Positions 10,951 to 22,589 of a stretch of DNA of 64,000 nt are shown here, piece after piece (within the stretch, counting starts at the first letter, position 1; each line of letters begins with the position of its first letter). This DNA is from Pseudeuparius sepicola. Its lineage: Eukaryota; Arthropoda; Insecta; Coleoptera; Anthribidae. The stretch lies in NCBI GenBank assembly GCA_963920635.1, contig OY987299.1, positions 66,756,692 to 66,820,691 of the forward strand. Reading direction: 5' to 3'. The position numbers and the translations under genes are program-made. The notes beneath the pieces are model-generated. The model was given only the letters and a program-made list of their open reading frames with translations, did no database searches and was not told where the DNA came from.

Positions 10951-11738
10951 TGGAAGTCAATATTGCTTTATTATTTAAAATTGTGACGATATTATTAGGT
11001 ATTTTTCATAAACGTATTCTTTACTATTTATTATATAGCCAATTACTCCGTGGCAAAGCGTATTCCCGTATTATTGAAGGTCTTTTTATTTTTATTAAGT
11101 TGATCTGTTAAGATAAATAATAAATTCGAGACCAAGGTACCTTGTTTACATAATATTACATACCCGTAACATCTACCTACTTAGACGTTTGTAACTAGGT
11201 CACACCGGTTTAAATGTGCACTCATCTGGCTCTCCACCGTCGTTATTAACTTTGGACCTCGGAGTAGTTGCGTAATAGCTCGGGAAAAGTAGTTGCAGCT
11301 CAAGCCAGTCAACCAGCAGGTAACTCTAAGCCCGGGTCCGGAGCTGTCCGATAAGTAAGTACTGGGGTGGGTCGCCGACACAAGGGTGCCGAAGATGAAT
11401 GGGGCAAGTCACCGCCAGGAGAATAAGGCCTACAAGCCGAAGGTTGCGCTTATCAGGGAGCGATCTGGAGAGAGATAAACCTGCGAGTTTTTAGGCACAG
11501 ATAGGGGTACGTTCCTTGGATGTTGGGTGGCCTTCTGAGAATAGATGGGGTTCTTTTTAGTAATACAATGCAAATATATCTGGGAAATGGTGAATCGCTC
11601 GAATTTACAACCTCTGGGACGGGGTAAAATGCTTACTCCCCGATCTTCGCCAAATCCCAATTTGCTTACTCAATCGAACAAAAATTATTCACGCATCCAC
11701 GATGCAGTATCGATTACCAATAATCCCCACTACCGGTC
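10951..11738 (-). repeat. Gypsy B 5' long terminal repeat, copy 1
   Basis: Partner of 4096-4858. It is preceded on its left by an ATAATAAT-type simple repeat (10908-10945). It holds a 30-base segment, GATCTTCGCC onward, absent from the other repeat. Confidence 0.8.
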
Positions 11739-12070
11739 TTTAACGGATTTTCGGTTTAAATTGTCTGTCGTTTAGATTGGTATCCCTGCTGTAGTAAGGG
11801 TCGGGTAAAACGTCTTCGCAGAAACGGCAGAAATTTTCTGTGCACACTTAGTTTGTGCTACACTTTAGTACAATAAAGTGAAAGGTACAATTTGCCGACA
11901 CTCTCCAAATCGACCTCACCCACAACGTTCCGCTGGCATCGGCAGTGTTGATGTTTAGATCACCCACAAAACCAGCAATACTGGTTTGTTGATATCGAGA
12001 TTTGACTAATTAAAACCAAATTAAACAATAAAACAATACCGGAATTGCCGAGACCCAGCTGCAATGCACG
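11739..12070. other. Right flank of Gypsy B in unit 1, no gene
   Basis: No coding frame or repeat recognised. It ends at the junction with unit 2, where AAAT is shared by the unit start and by the sequence after unit 2 (21388). Confidence 0.4.
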
Positions 12071-12102
12071 AAATAATATCATGAACAGAGTTTCCAAAGA
12101 AC

Positions 12103-12390
12103 ATGTCCTTCTTAAATAATTTAAACAATTTATTGTTGAAAAATCTGGTGAATGTTCAAGATTTGGAAGTAAATAAGAAATTTAAGATTCAGAATTTTAA
12201 GAGGATAAACACTAAGTATGATGAAAAGGTGATTGTCGAATTTGCCGACTTCAGGAACATTTTGCCTCAGCTGTTTACGGAGCAATTAACTCAAGAAAGA
12301 ATCGACGAATTGAATGGTGACAGAAGGTATTTTTTAACAAGCTTGGGACCTGTTGGCAAAACGACTAAGATTATATTTTCTGAAGAATGA
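12103..12390 (+). CDS. Small Polinton-type protein, gene X family (unit 2)
   Basis: Identical at protein level to the 95-residue product of 2825-3112. The duplication border lies 32 bases upstream of its ATG, so the TATATAG motif 45 bases upstream of the first copy is missing here and other sequence takes its place. If that motif drives the first copy, this one has lost its promoter. Function not recognised. Confidence 0.55.
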   Translation: MSFLNNLNNLLLKNLVNVQDLEVNKKFKIQNFKRINTKYDEKVIVEFADFRNILPQLFTEQLTQERIDELNGDRRYFLTSLGPVGKTTKIIFSEE

Positions 12391-12841
12391 AGCTTCGTCG
12401 ACGGAGGAATTGGCTGAAAGCATGATTATTATAAGAGGTTAAGAAGTGTAAAATTGTGAAAATAAAAATATTATTTGTATGTGTTTTTACTACTCAATAA
12501 TAGTTTGTTAAAATAATTTTCAAATTTTTTAAAGTGTTAATGAGAATTTCAGACAAATATTTGGCCTCGCGGTTGGTCGACAGAACTTGCCCGGACAGGA
12601 AAAAAAGCAATAAGGGTGAATAAACTTCGCCAGAACTTGTCCGCACCATATGTTTACTACAAAGACCAGTTGTCAGTAGTGCTATCCAAATGGTAATACC
12701 GGATAGGTATGAAAGAGAATGGAGTCAAAAGTCCATCATACAAAATCACCAATGTTTTCGTGATCTGAAAATGAGACTAAACGGATCTCCTAAAGCTCCT
12801 ATATGAAGAAATAAAATCTGTTTTCGCAACTAGTAGCGATT

Positions 12842-12985
12842 CGTCTGCTCAACGCTACTACTAGCGACGCCTAGGAGTCAAATGCTCGCATCACCTGGCA
12901 CGAATTTTAAGCCCGTCTGCTCGACGCTACTATTAGCGACCCCTAGGAGTCAAATGCTCGTATCACCTGGCACGAGTTTTAAGCC
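12842..12985. repeat. 72-bp direct repeat, two units (unit 2)
   Basis: Same two-unit repeat as at 3564-3707. Confidence 0.85.
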
Positions 12986-13373
12986 CTACCACTAGAAAGG
13001 TATATTTTTATTGAAAGGTTACGCATATTTTATGAGCTGTCAACAGAGGGGTCTTCTGCCCTTTTTATACCGCCTTCATCTTGAAACTAGGGACATAGTT
13101 TCTTTTGCAGGGAAACTGTTAGGTGGTGGTGGTTTTTTTTGAGGGTCGAAAAGGGATGGCGAAAGAAAAGGAAATACGTATGTACACGCCTAGTAAAATA
13201 AAGGCGATCTTTTCTTTAAAAATTGTTAGAGTGGCGTCCCGTAACCCAGTCTGATAGAGGGGAGTGTGTAAATATAAGTATAACTAATTTTAATTATGTA
13301 ATTAAGAAAAGCGCCACCCATTTTCCTCACTCTAACAACTAGCACACACACAGAATCTAAACAGGAAATATTC

Positions 13374-14136
13374 TGGAAGTCAATATTGCTTTATTATTTA
13401 AAATTGTAACGATATTATTAGGTATTTGTCATAAACGTATTCTTTCCTATTTATTATATAGCCAATTACTCCGTCGCAAAGCGTATTCCCGTATTATTCG
13501 GGGTCTTTTTATTTTTATTAAGTTGATCTGATAAGATAAATAATAAATTCGAGACCAAGGTACCTTGTTTACATAATATTACATACCAGTAACATCTACC
13601 TACTTAGACGTTTGTAACTAGGGCACACCGGTTTAAATGTGCACTCATCTGGCTCTCCACCGTCGTTATTAGGTAAGGTAACTTTGGACCTCGGAGTAGT
13701 TGCGTAATAGCTCGGAAAAAGTAGTTGCAGCTCAAGCCAGTCAACCAGCAGGTAACTCTAAGCCCGGGTCCGGAGCTGTCCGATAAGTAAGTACTGGGGT
13801 GGGTCGCCGACACAAGGGTGCCGAAGATAAATGGGGCAAGTCCCCGCCAGGAGAATAAGGCCTACAAGCCGAAGGTTGCGCTTATCAGGGAGCGATCTGG
13901 AGAGAGATAAACCTGCGAGTTTTTAGGCACAGGTAGGGGTACGTACCTTGGATGTTGGGTGGCCTTCTGAGAATAGATGGGATTCTTTTTAGTAATACAT
14001 TGCAAATATATCTGGGCAATGGTGAATCGCTCGAATCTCCAACCTCTGGGACGGGGTAAAATGCTTACTCCATCGAACAAAAATTATTCACGCATCCACC
14101 ATGCAGTATCGATTACCAATAATCCCCACTATCGGT
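13374..14136 (-). repeat. Gypsy B 3' long terminal repeat, copy 2
   Basis: Equivalent of 4096-4858 at offset 9,278; practically identical to it. Confidence 0.8.
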
Positions 14137-14189
14137 GGGGGCGAACGATAGTTCAAACACCTAAAACTAAGCCTATCTAAATTAACCTA

Positions 14190-14192
<3 letters not shown>

Positions 14193-14258
<66 letters not shown>
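14193..14258. repeat. CA microsatellite (33 units)
   Basis: 33 uninterrupted CA units against 14 at the same place in unit 1. Confidence 0.95.
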
Positions 14259-14262
<4 letters not shown>

Positions 14263-14483
14263 AAACCCACGAGCAATTAGAATTCTTAATCGAGGACTGC
14301 ATCGAGATTTGGTACCTAGCGTCCAGGTAATGTGTCAAAATCCGGTATTGGGTCCAAAATTGGGCATGGTTTCAAAATCGGGTATGTTGTCAAAATCGGG
14401 TGTGCGTCATTCTTCATCATCGGCGGGGGATAACTTGAGGTCTTTGGTATGCCAAACTCCTCGAACCTTTCCCGCATCATCCG

Positions 14484-16403
14484 TCAATTCGTCGACCACG
14501 GCGATAGATTTCTGGAGATCTTGTAAGGTCCCACATATTTGGGAGCTAACTTAGCCATGAATCCTTTGCTTGCATCGGACAGAACATAGTTATTCTTGTA
14601 CACGCGCTGGCCCACAGAAAACTTTTGCTCTCGTCTTCGGAGGTTGTACGTATCTCGATTTTTTTCGTAAGCTTTAATCAAGTTGGTATTTACCTCCTTA
14701 AAAAGTTGTTCGAGGGCTCGAGCGCGCTGTTGCAAGTCCGTTGGGTGCGAGTCAGCTCCATTAGTAGGAGAGGGCAACCTAATACCCGTAGTCGGAATTT
14801 CACGACCAAATGTCACAAAGTTGGGCGAATGGCCGGTAGGGTAGAGTCATGCCTCGCTGATCGTATGGCGGCCGCAACCTTGGCCAAGTACCGATCCCAA
14901 TGTTTGTGATTGGCCTTGACATACGCTGCCAACATGGACTTCAGCACGCTATGGATCCTCTCCACCGGGTTCGCTTGCGGGTGGTAATTGAAGTAGCTTG
15001 CTGCAGAATTGCGGCCCATTGTCTGCAATCACACGCCGAGGGACTCAAAAAACCATGAATACCTGGTCCTCTAGGTGTTTGACTATGGCCGCGGCAGTGG
15101 CTGTCCTCTGGGGGAAGAACAACACAAATTTACTGAAACAGTCGCAGACATATTCATACCCTGCTGAGGATCTCGGCAAACAAACAAGATCAATGCTGAT
15201 AAACTCCCACTTGTGGCGGTCGGAATGGCACTGAGCATATGACCGGCTGAGCCTTAGAGGCCAGGCTTGGTCTCTAGACATACATTACAGCGTCGAACAT
15301 ACTGAGCCACATTATTGGGCATTTTAGGCCAGTAGTACTTAGACTGGAGACGGGAAACGGTTTTGAAAATACCCAAATGACCGCATGTAGGAGGATCATG
15401 GTGTGCTTTTATAAGTTCGGCACGCTCTTCGCGGGGAACCACGAGCCTCCATTCATCCGAGGAGTCCGACAAAGCCGGGAACCGAAGTTTGACGTGCTTA
15501 TACAACCTCCCATCAAAGATTCTCCACAAAGGGTATGACGATGGAGAAAACTCTACGCGCTCCAACATGCGCTGATACCACGGATCTTTAGGCGGTGTTG
15601 AATTTACCCGCGCCTCATCTACTTGAATTAGGTCAACCACAGGTACCGATCGAGAAAGGATGTCCGGGGTTACATGGTCTTTCCCAAACCGGTGAACAAT
15701 TTCGAAATCGTACTGTTGCAAACGCACAGCCCAGCGTGCTATGCGTCCAACCGGATCCTTGATAGAGTGTAGCCACTCAAGGCTATAATGATCAGTAACG
15801 ACAACGAATTTCGTTCCCTCCAAATACGGCCTAAGTTTCTCAACTGCGAAGATCACAGCCAGTGCCTCCTTCTTCGTGGTGGAGTAGCGTCTCTCCAGTT
15901 TAGTTAACGACCTACTAAGGTAACAGATTGCATGTTCCGTGCCATCAGCATGAATTTGGGTCAAGACCGCTCCGAGCCCAAAATCTGACGCATCGGTTTG
16001 GACAATAAATGGGAGTTTATAATCCGGACACGACAACACTGGAGCTGATACCAAACAGTTCTTAATCTGATTGAAAGCCTGGTCGCAGCTGACGTCCCAG
16101 GTGAAACTTTGTTTTTTCCGCAGAAGGTTTGTCAGGGGGAGACACCACCGTGGAAAAATTCGGCACAAATCGGCGATACCAACTTGCCAATCCTAAAAGC
16201 CGCCTTACCTCCTTAACGTTCTTAGGAATAGGAATTTTTAGCAGAGCATCCACCTTGGCTCGGTCTACCATTAAGCCACCTGCGTTCACTATATACATCG
16301 AATTGATAAGTACAATGGAAGTCGCACAGGTACCACTTTCATTGTTGTTTGGGGCAGCCAACTCTAGAGAGAGATAGGTTTCAAATGGCAATAAGTAAGA
16401 CAA
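14484..16403 (-). pseudogene. Gypsy B pol remnant: RT tail, RNase H, integrase (unit 2)
   Basis: Carries the same fragments and breaks as 5166-7085: RT tail at 16403-16062, RNase H plus integrase zinc finger at 16168-15254, core fragments at 15281-15045 and 15028-14813, and the C-terminal part at 14816-14484. One residue differs, Leu for Val in the AEVIKAHH stretch just before the zinc finger. It cannot encode an active polymerase. Confidence 0.85.
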
Positions 16404-16422
16404 GGACGCCTAATGAAAGTGT

Positions 16423-17664
16423 CAGCTGATTCAGGCAAAGGAGGTATATAGGGATGTTGCATATTAATGGCCGAATTTAATGGGTATGTTCCGTAATTCT
16501 CTTTATTGTATGATCTGTATTCCGAAATTCGGGGCTTGTTTGTAGGAATGAGATTTTTTCAATGAATAAAGAACCCCCTTTATTCATTGGAATTTTTCTA
16601 TACTATAACCACAATTATGTAATTATTGCACAGAAAAAAGTAGTGGATTAAAAAAAATTACCTACATGGCAATTTTATGTACCTGGAAGTAAATTGAGAC
16701 AAATAAAATACAAATTCCAAAATAAAAGTTTATTTTAAAATAAAGGCGACAAAATATCTACGCTAAGGTATACATTTTCAATTTTAATTACTTACCTTAA
16801 CTGATTTATTAATTTTAAAATTCAATTTAATAGGAAAAGCATGTAAGACAGGAGACAGGTAGCTTTTACATATTTCTATATAATTTTTAATGTTTACGCA
16901 TCTAACAAAAAGAATTACAAATAATTACCTTATTAAAGGGACCAGAACCTCAAGATTAATTCCATCTTTGACTACGAAGAGCTAGGTTCATTAGCAAAAT
17001 ATTTTGCCAGTTTTTCCCTTGATAGATAGTTTCTATCATGACTTGGAAAATAAAAAAACTGTAGTAATTACATACTTTTTAAGTTTGCGCTGCCCAAAAT
17101 TCTCTATGAAATTGCTCTCAATAAATTGTTGACTACAAATGCAAGTAAATACTTGCGTAGACAGTACAAATTTTTTCCTTTTTATTGCTGCAATCCACTT
17201 GTCTCTTATATCACCTTATCTCTTGGAAAACTGCAAATAAGTTATTAGCAAAGAGTTTTAAGACTTACGAATGAAAAGAAACCCCACTATTCTTATTCTT
17301 TCCGCCCCGTTTGGTACATCCAAATACACAACAGGAGTTGATCCTCTTTTTTGTAATTTACAACTTAAACAGAGAGAATATAGCCACATAGCTAAATTAA
17401 ATTTTCTCTCCGATCTAAAAATAATATTAAACCAAACACCAACTAAGAAAACTCAACGCCGTTTTATACGAAACTGCCACCACGACACGAACTCAAATCA
17501 AATATAAATAATACAATAATTACTCCTATTCGTATTGGGACTTGGGACAGAAGGAAAATTAAAATGACGTTTGACAACGCAACTCGTTTGAAGCACAGGA
17601 CACAAAAATAGAAAGTTAGGACAAACACCTCTTTTGTGTTATGTGGTTTTTGCCGGAATCAGCT
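16423..17664. mobile_element. Insert with inverted ends in the Gypsy B pol region (unit 2)
   Basis: Same insert as at 7105-8346, with two adjacent base changes near 17392. Confidence 0.5.
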
Positions 17665-17776
17665 GATTTATTCACTATTTCACTTACTCAAGTTTGGCTG
17701 CCAGTTTCTCTCTCTACACTCCTTCCATCTACTTGTCAATTCAATGACTATATACCCTAAATATCGCAACTCCGCT

Positions 17777-18244
17777 TTACAAAAATGGCATTTCTCTTTG
17801 CTCTGCGAGCAAAGAGATGAGGTATAAGACCCATCTCAATCCAGAAATCGTAGTATGCGGCAACGACGGAACCACCAAAGCATCAAAGACCCTAATACGA
17901 TCACGAAGCTGGATAGTAATTTTGACGGAGCCCAAGCAAGGTATCTGTTGACGGCTGGCAGTCTCACAGGTTAGATGGCGATCCCGTTTAAGTTGACAAA
18001 ACGGCCTAAGTATGTCCCATCCTGGAGCTCCAATAAAAACTGCAGACGCACCGGAATCCAAAACACCGAGAAAATATTTATAGATCTTGACCTGGGCATA
18101 AGTCCTCCTGTCATCCCTAGCGTGGTCCAAAATAAAATCTAAAATAACGCGACATCTTAGACGAGCCGAAGTAAGACGGGAAGTCAAGAAACGGAACGGC
18201 TCATTGCGTCCTCCGAGTACCGTTTTTTTTGACAATTGGGACAA
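17777..18244 (-). CDS. Gypsy B aspartic protease region (unit 2)
   Basis: Identical protein to 8459-8926, with the D-S-G active site in GVLDSGASAVFIG and the A-run frameshift site in the overlap with gag (about 18223-18230). It would be expressed only as part of a Gag-Pol fusion. Confidence 0.8.
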   Translation of the reverse strand: MSQLSKKTVLGGRNEPFRFLTSRLTSARLRCRVILDFILDHARDDRRTYAQVKIYKYFLGVLDSGASAVFIGAPGWDILRPFCQLKRDRHLTCETASRQQIPCLGSVKITIQLRDRIRVFDALVVPSLPHTTISGLRWVLYLISLLAEQREMPFL

Positions 18245-19815
18245 TTAGGGGACGTTACATTCTTGTAACCGCACTTGAAGCAGAACTTAGACGTAGGCTT
18301 AGCGCAAGTTCGGAATCTATGACCTGACGATTGACAGTTCCAACAGATCGGTAAAACTGGGGTCTGAATAACAGCTAAGCTAGCCGGCTGTGATTCATTC
18401 ACCATTGGTGGTGAAGGGCTAATGGTTTGGTGATCGTCCGACATAAGGGATATAAAGTTGGATGGACGGTGATATGCCAGGCTCGGTTCCAGTAATTGGC
18501 GATCATTCGTCGGGGGAGGTTGAAAGCGTTGGGCCTTCTCAGAGGCCTCTTCAATCTTCCTAGCTAATCGTCCCAGTTCCGAAATTGAAAAAACTGGCTG
18601 CAACGCTAGATGAGTCTGAAGATAACGTAACATATTATTCCTGATCATTTCAAGTCTGGTCTCTTCAGGTGGTTTCGGCTTGCCAAATAAGCTCTCCATA
18701 GAGTCGACGTAGGTAGCTACCCTTTCTTTAGCGCCTTGGGTGCGCTGACGAATCTCCGACCAGATATCGTATTCATATGAATATGGCAGAAAACGAAGTT
18801 TCAATTTTTGAGTAAGGTCATCCCAAGAGGAAAAATAATTTGTTCGTACAAAATTAAGGGCTTCGTCTGTAAAAAGTTCAGCTGCAGTACGAAATAAAAT
18901 TTCCTTTGTAATCCCTCTACTTCGTGATAAAGGAAGGTTACTATTTGGAAACCTGTAAAATTGATTCGTAACGGGGTTGGCAGACCTCACAAAAGCAGTG
19001 TCCGCAGGTTGTGCTCTAGTCGACTCACCAGTGATGAAATCAGGCTGAAGGAGTGGTGGTTGGGCAGGCGCAAACCAATCGTTATCGTGATCCTGTGACC
19101 GTACCCTCGTAGAAGTACGAGCTAAATTAGCTTTTGAATGCGTAGCCGCAATTCTAATCCTTTCCAACAGATCCGATAACTCATCGTTATTAAAATCGAT
19201 CACGTTCTGGACCGGAGGAGACCTTTCGGACTGCAAGGCATTTTGGAAAGAACCTGGTTGGACCAGAGAATGCGGCAAATTTAGTGATTGATAAAACTCC
19301 TCGGCCCTTTTCACCACGCGAGACCTACCGAACTCCTCCGCCTGCGGAGACGTACCTTTTCGAGTGGTCAAGTTTTGTGAACAAGCCCCCAAATTCACTC
19401 CAGATGGACCAGCAACCTGAGAAGTGCCAAAGGACACGCGACGCCTAGATTCATCGCCAACTATCACGACGTCGTTACTCTGAGTAGCCGTCGCTGGACG
19501 CCTATTCTCCGGTTTCTCCTCATCGGAGTCAAACGAAATCAACGACACTTCCTCTACTCGTGGCCTTTGTTGAATTGGGTCACTAGTTCGCCGTGTAGCT
19601 GGATTCGTCGATTTCTCAGGCCTATCCTGATCAGTAGCCCGCTCAAGATACCCATCCACTAAATCTAAAAATTTGAAACATTTATTCTCTAAATTAAACT
19701 TTTGTTGCAAATCTGAGCCCTGCGTATACGTTATCAATTCTCGACAGTCTACCATGAACGTGAAGAAGTCGTGATGGAATTCTTTGGTGCTCGTTAGAGG
19801 CATTTTTAAAATCAA
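18184..19815 (-). CDS. Gypsy B Gag polyprotein (unit 2)
   Basis: 543 residues, the same protein as 8866-10497 with at least one silent base change. It retains the CCHC knuckle and second cysteine cluster. The overlapping upstream frame is at 19930-19694. Both gag copies remain open although pol is broken. Confidence 0.85.
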   Translation of the reverse strand: MILKMPLTSTKEFHHDFFTFMVDCRELITYTQGSDLQQKFNLENKCFKFLDLVDGYLERATDQDRPEKSTNPATRRTSDPIQQRPRVEEVSLISFDSDEEKPENRRPATATQSNDVVIVGDESRRRVSFGTSQVAGPSGVNLGACSQNLTTRKGTSPQAEEFGRSRVVKRAEEFYQSLNLPHSLVQPGSFQNALQSERSPPVQNVIDFNNDELSDLLERIRIAATHSKANLARTSTRVRSQDHDNDWFAPAQPPLLQPDFITGESTRAQPADTAFVRSANPVTNQFYRFPNSNLPLSRSRGITKEILFRTAAELFTDEALNFVRTNYFSSWDDLTQKLKLRFLPYSYEYDIWSEIRQRTQGAKERVATYVDSMESLFGKPKPPEETRLEMIRNNMLRYLQTHLALQPVFSISELGRLARKIEEASEKAQRFQPPPTNDRQLLEPSLAYHRPSNFISLMSDDHQTISPSPPMVNESQPASLAVIQTPVLPICWNCQSSGHRFRTCAKPTSKFCFKCGYKNVTSPNCPNCQKKRYSEDAMSRSVS

Positions 19816-20267
19816 AGTTTTTAAGAGCTTGCTCCAGTTCCAATTTATTTCTACAAATTGGTATTTCCCGATCTGGAAGCAATTGGGATGGTGGACAACC
19901 CGATGTTGGTAGCAATTCGATTCTCTCCATGCGCCATGCGCGACGTAGAGCTACGCGCTTCTCTGAAACCGTGCCTTCTTAAGGCAAGCCCCTAACATAC
20001 AACTCGTACGAGAGTTCGTCGGTCAGTAATCGTTCCGCCTGCATTCTTTCATTCCTAAATCAAAATTACAAACCCCTACCTTAGTAGAGGGAAAAAAAAA
20101 GAGGAAAAAAAAACAATCCAACCTAACTAATGCCAAACCCGCCCAAAGCCCACAACAAGCGCAAGGAAAAAGTTTCTTTCAAAATAAAAAAAAAATTGCA
20201 CCAACTCTCTTGGATTACCCCGTTATATAATAATAATATAATAATAATAATATAATAATTTTTTTTC

Positions 20268-21055
20268 TGGAAGTCAATATTGCTTTATTATTTAAAATTG
20301 TGACGATATTATTAGGTATTTTTCATAAACGTATTCTTTACTATTTATTATATAGCCAATTACTCCGTGGCAAAGCGTATTCCCGTATTATTGAAGGTCT
20401 TTTTATTTTTATTAAGTTGATCTGTTAAGATAAATAATAAATTCGAGACCAAGGTACCTTGTTTACATAATATTACATACCCGTAACATCTACCTACTTA
20501 GACGTTTGTAACTAGGTCACACCGGTTTAAATGTGCACTCATCTGGCTCTCCACCGTCGTTATTAACTTTGGACCTCGGAGTAGTTGCGTAATAGCTCGG
20601 GAAAAGTAGTTGCAGCTCAAGCCAGTCAACCAGCAGGTAACTCTAAGCCCGGGTCCGGAGCTGTCCGATAAGTAAGTACTGGGGTGGGTCGCCGACACAA
20701 GGGTGCCGAAGATGAATGGGGCAAGTCACCGCCAGGAGAATAAGGCCTACAAGCCGAAGGTTGCGCTTATCAGGGAGCGATCTGGAGAGAGATAAACCTG
20801 CGAGTTTTTAGGCACAGATAGGGGTACGTTCCTTGGATGTTGGGTGGCCTTCTGAGAATAGATGGGGTTCTTTTTAGTAATACAATGCAAATATATCTGG
20901 GAAATGGTGAATCGCTCGAATTTACAACCTCTGGGACGGGGTAAAATGCTTACTCCCCGATCTTCGCCAAATCCCAATTTGCTTACTCAATCGAACAAAA
21001 ATTATTCACGCATCCACGATGCAGTATCGATTACCAATAATCCCCACTACCGGTC
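20268..21055 (-). repeat. Gypsy B 5' long terminal repeat, copy 2
   Basis: Equivalent of 10951-11738 at offset 9,317. Confidence 0.8.
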
Positions 21056-21387
21056 TTTAACGGATTTTCGGTTTAAATTGTCTGTCGTTTAGATTGGTAT
21101 CCCTGCTGTAGTAAGGGTCGGGTAAAACGTCTTCGCAGAAACGGCAGAAATTTTCTGTGCACACTTAGTTTGTGCTACACTTTAGTACAATAAAGTGAAA
21201 GGTACAATTTGCCGACACTCTCCAAATCGACCTCACCCACAACGTTCCGCTGGCATCGGCAGTGTTGATGTTTAGATCACCCACAAAACCAGCAATACTG
21301 GTTTGTTGATATCGAGATTTGACTAATTAAAACCAAATTAAACAATAAAACAATACCGGAATTGCCGAGACCCAGCTGCAATGCACG

Positions 21388-21941
21388 AAATTTTAGGTAC
21401 GTTTATGAAAAATTTACCAGTATCGTTTTCTTTTAAATGCGATTTAAATAAAAATTCGATATGCGCAAAATAAAGCGTTACAATCTCAGTCTAATAAGTT
21501 ATATATTGCCGGCCGACCCATGCAGAGATATTCCCTAAAAGGGTTTCAGGTACCTAGCTGTTTGCTTGGGTACTAGGCCCCGGCGAACGATCCGCTTTGG
21601 CGATGGTCAAAGTTCCCGAGAGGCTTCAGCAATAAAAAAATATTGTGAATTAGCGAAAAAATCCCAAAAATTACAATTTTCCAAAAGTTCAAAGGATTTT
21701 ATTAACGCGGAAATCAATTCGGTAAATATGTTAGTCTATAACTCTGTCGTAGACTCGCTTCCCAGTTTAAAAAAATTAAAGATCTCCAAAAGTTTGGGCA
21801 GGTGGCCGCAAGCCTCGTTGCCCCAGCCTGGATTGGCGCGTTGAGAATTGTCGTCCGCCACGGTAGGCCGCGGCAAAACGATTCTTAAAGTTCCATTTTA
21901 ATTTTGAAAGGAGCTGAAAGAAGCTTTCATTTTTAATAAGT
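21388..21941. other. Right flank of the tandem array, no gene
   Basis: Begins right after the second unit. About 62 bases (21648-21711, TTAGCGAAAAAATC onward) recur in diverged form at 23695-23757. The GC-richer patch around 21795-21880 contains no frame I can support. Confidence 0.4.
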
Positions 21942-22418
21942 ACAGGGTGTTCCCGTATATTTTGACCCACCCCCTAGAGCCTTTATTTTTCGAGGTTCGA
22001 AAAATTACTTAAATAACAGTTGTAGGTTTTTTCTGAACCGCTAGGAACTGTTACTAGATAAAACAAATGAGCGTCGCAAATTTATGAAAAGATATAAACT
22101 TACTTTTTTTAATGGAACACCCTGTATACTTGTGGATTTTTTAATTGGACGCATTTTTCCGATTCCAACTATATAAATATGTTATATGTTTGCTCTAAGC
22201 ATTCGCATGATATTCTAAATTACAGATAAATACGATCTTTATATTTAATCAAGGTTGCCATGGAAAAACATTTCAACTTAGGCAAGAGCATTCCTGTCAA
22301 TCTATTATTTTTGGGACAATACATCTTGGTACCCTACAACTTTCATTTAAGTAATTTTTTTCTAACTCAAAAAATAGAGGCTCTAGGGGTGGGTCAAAAT
22401 ATACGGGAACACCCTATA
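21942..22418. repeat. MITE with inverted ends, likely TA target
   Basis: The left end TACAGGGTGTTCCCG, followed by TATATTTTGACCCACCCC, is complemented at the right by GGGGTGGGTCAAAATATA and CGGGAACACCCTATA. The ends would be flanked by TA. It is the better-preserved relative of 1475-1937. The interior contains a second nested inverted segment and the motif GGAACACCCTGTATA. Confidence 0.85.
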
Positions 22419-22589
22419 CAGGGTTCAGAATCTGGCTGACCTCTAACTATAAGATAGTAGTGTAGATGTAGGATACCGAGGAGAGAAAAAACTTTAGACA
22501 AAAATTCTCCCAATTTAATTAGGTAACTGATTGTATCTAATATTATCATCGGAAAGGTATTGTTAAAATTCAAGGACGATTTTTTGACA

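Larger units (their letters stand above)
4096..11738 (-). mobile_element. Gypsy-type LTR retrotransposon, copy 1 (Gypsy B)
   Basis: Minus-strand element bounded by two similar long repeats (4096-4858 and 10951-11738). In transcription order it has gag, a protease in the -1 frame, a gap with a 1.2-kb insert where reverse transcriptase should be, and then RNase H and integrase broken by frameshifts. The gap means it cannot encode its own reverse transcriptase. A second near-identical copy lies at 13374-21055. Long-repeat boundaries are set where the two copies stop matching, so their right edges are approximate. Confidence 0.85.
2793..12070. repeat. Tandem duplication unit 1 (9,278 bp)
   Basis: This unit is followed directly by a second copy (12071-21387). 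Both begin AAATAATATCATGAAC and end GAGACCCAGCTGCAATGCACG. All internal features recur at a constant offset of 9,278, changing to 9,318 after the CA microsatellite and to 9,317 near the right end. Only scattered base differences are visible. The unit joins a Polinton fragment with a complete minus-strand Gypsy element, and its borders fall outside the Gypsy long repeats, so the duplication was not LTR recombination. Confidence 0.95.
13374..21055 (-). mobile_element. Gypsy-type LTR retrotransposon, copy 2 (Gypsy B)
   Basis: Same structure as the first copy: long repeats at 13374-14136 and 20268-21055, gag, protease, pol remnant and the same 1.2-kb insert at about 16423-17664. It shares all internal breaks with copy 1, so it arose by segmental duplication and not by a second transposition. 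Confidence 0.85.
12071..21387. repeat. Tandem duplication unit 2 (9,317 bp)
   Basis: Second copy of 2793-12070. Differences noticed include the longer CA tract, AATTAAATT against AGCTAAATT in the pol insert (about 8074/17392), one Val/Leu change in the integrase region (6097/15415), a silent change in gag (about 9354/18672), G to A at about 4040/13320, and small A-run changes. The pattern is of a recent duplication with a few later changes. Confidence 0.95.
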
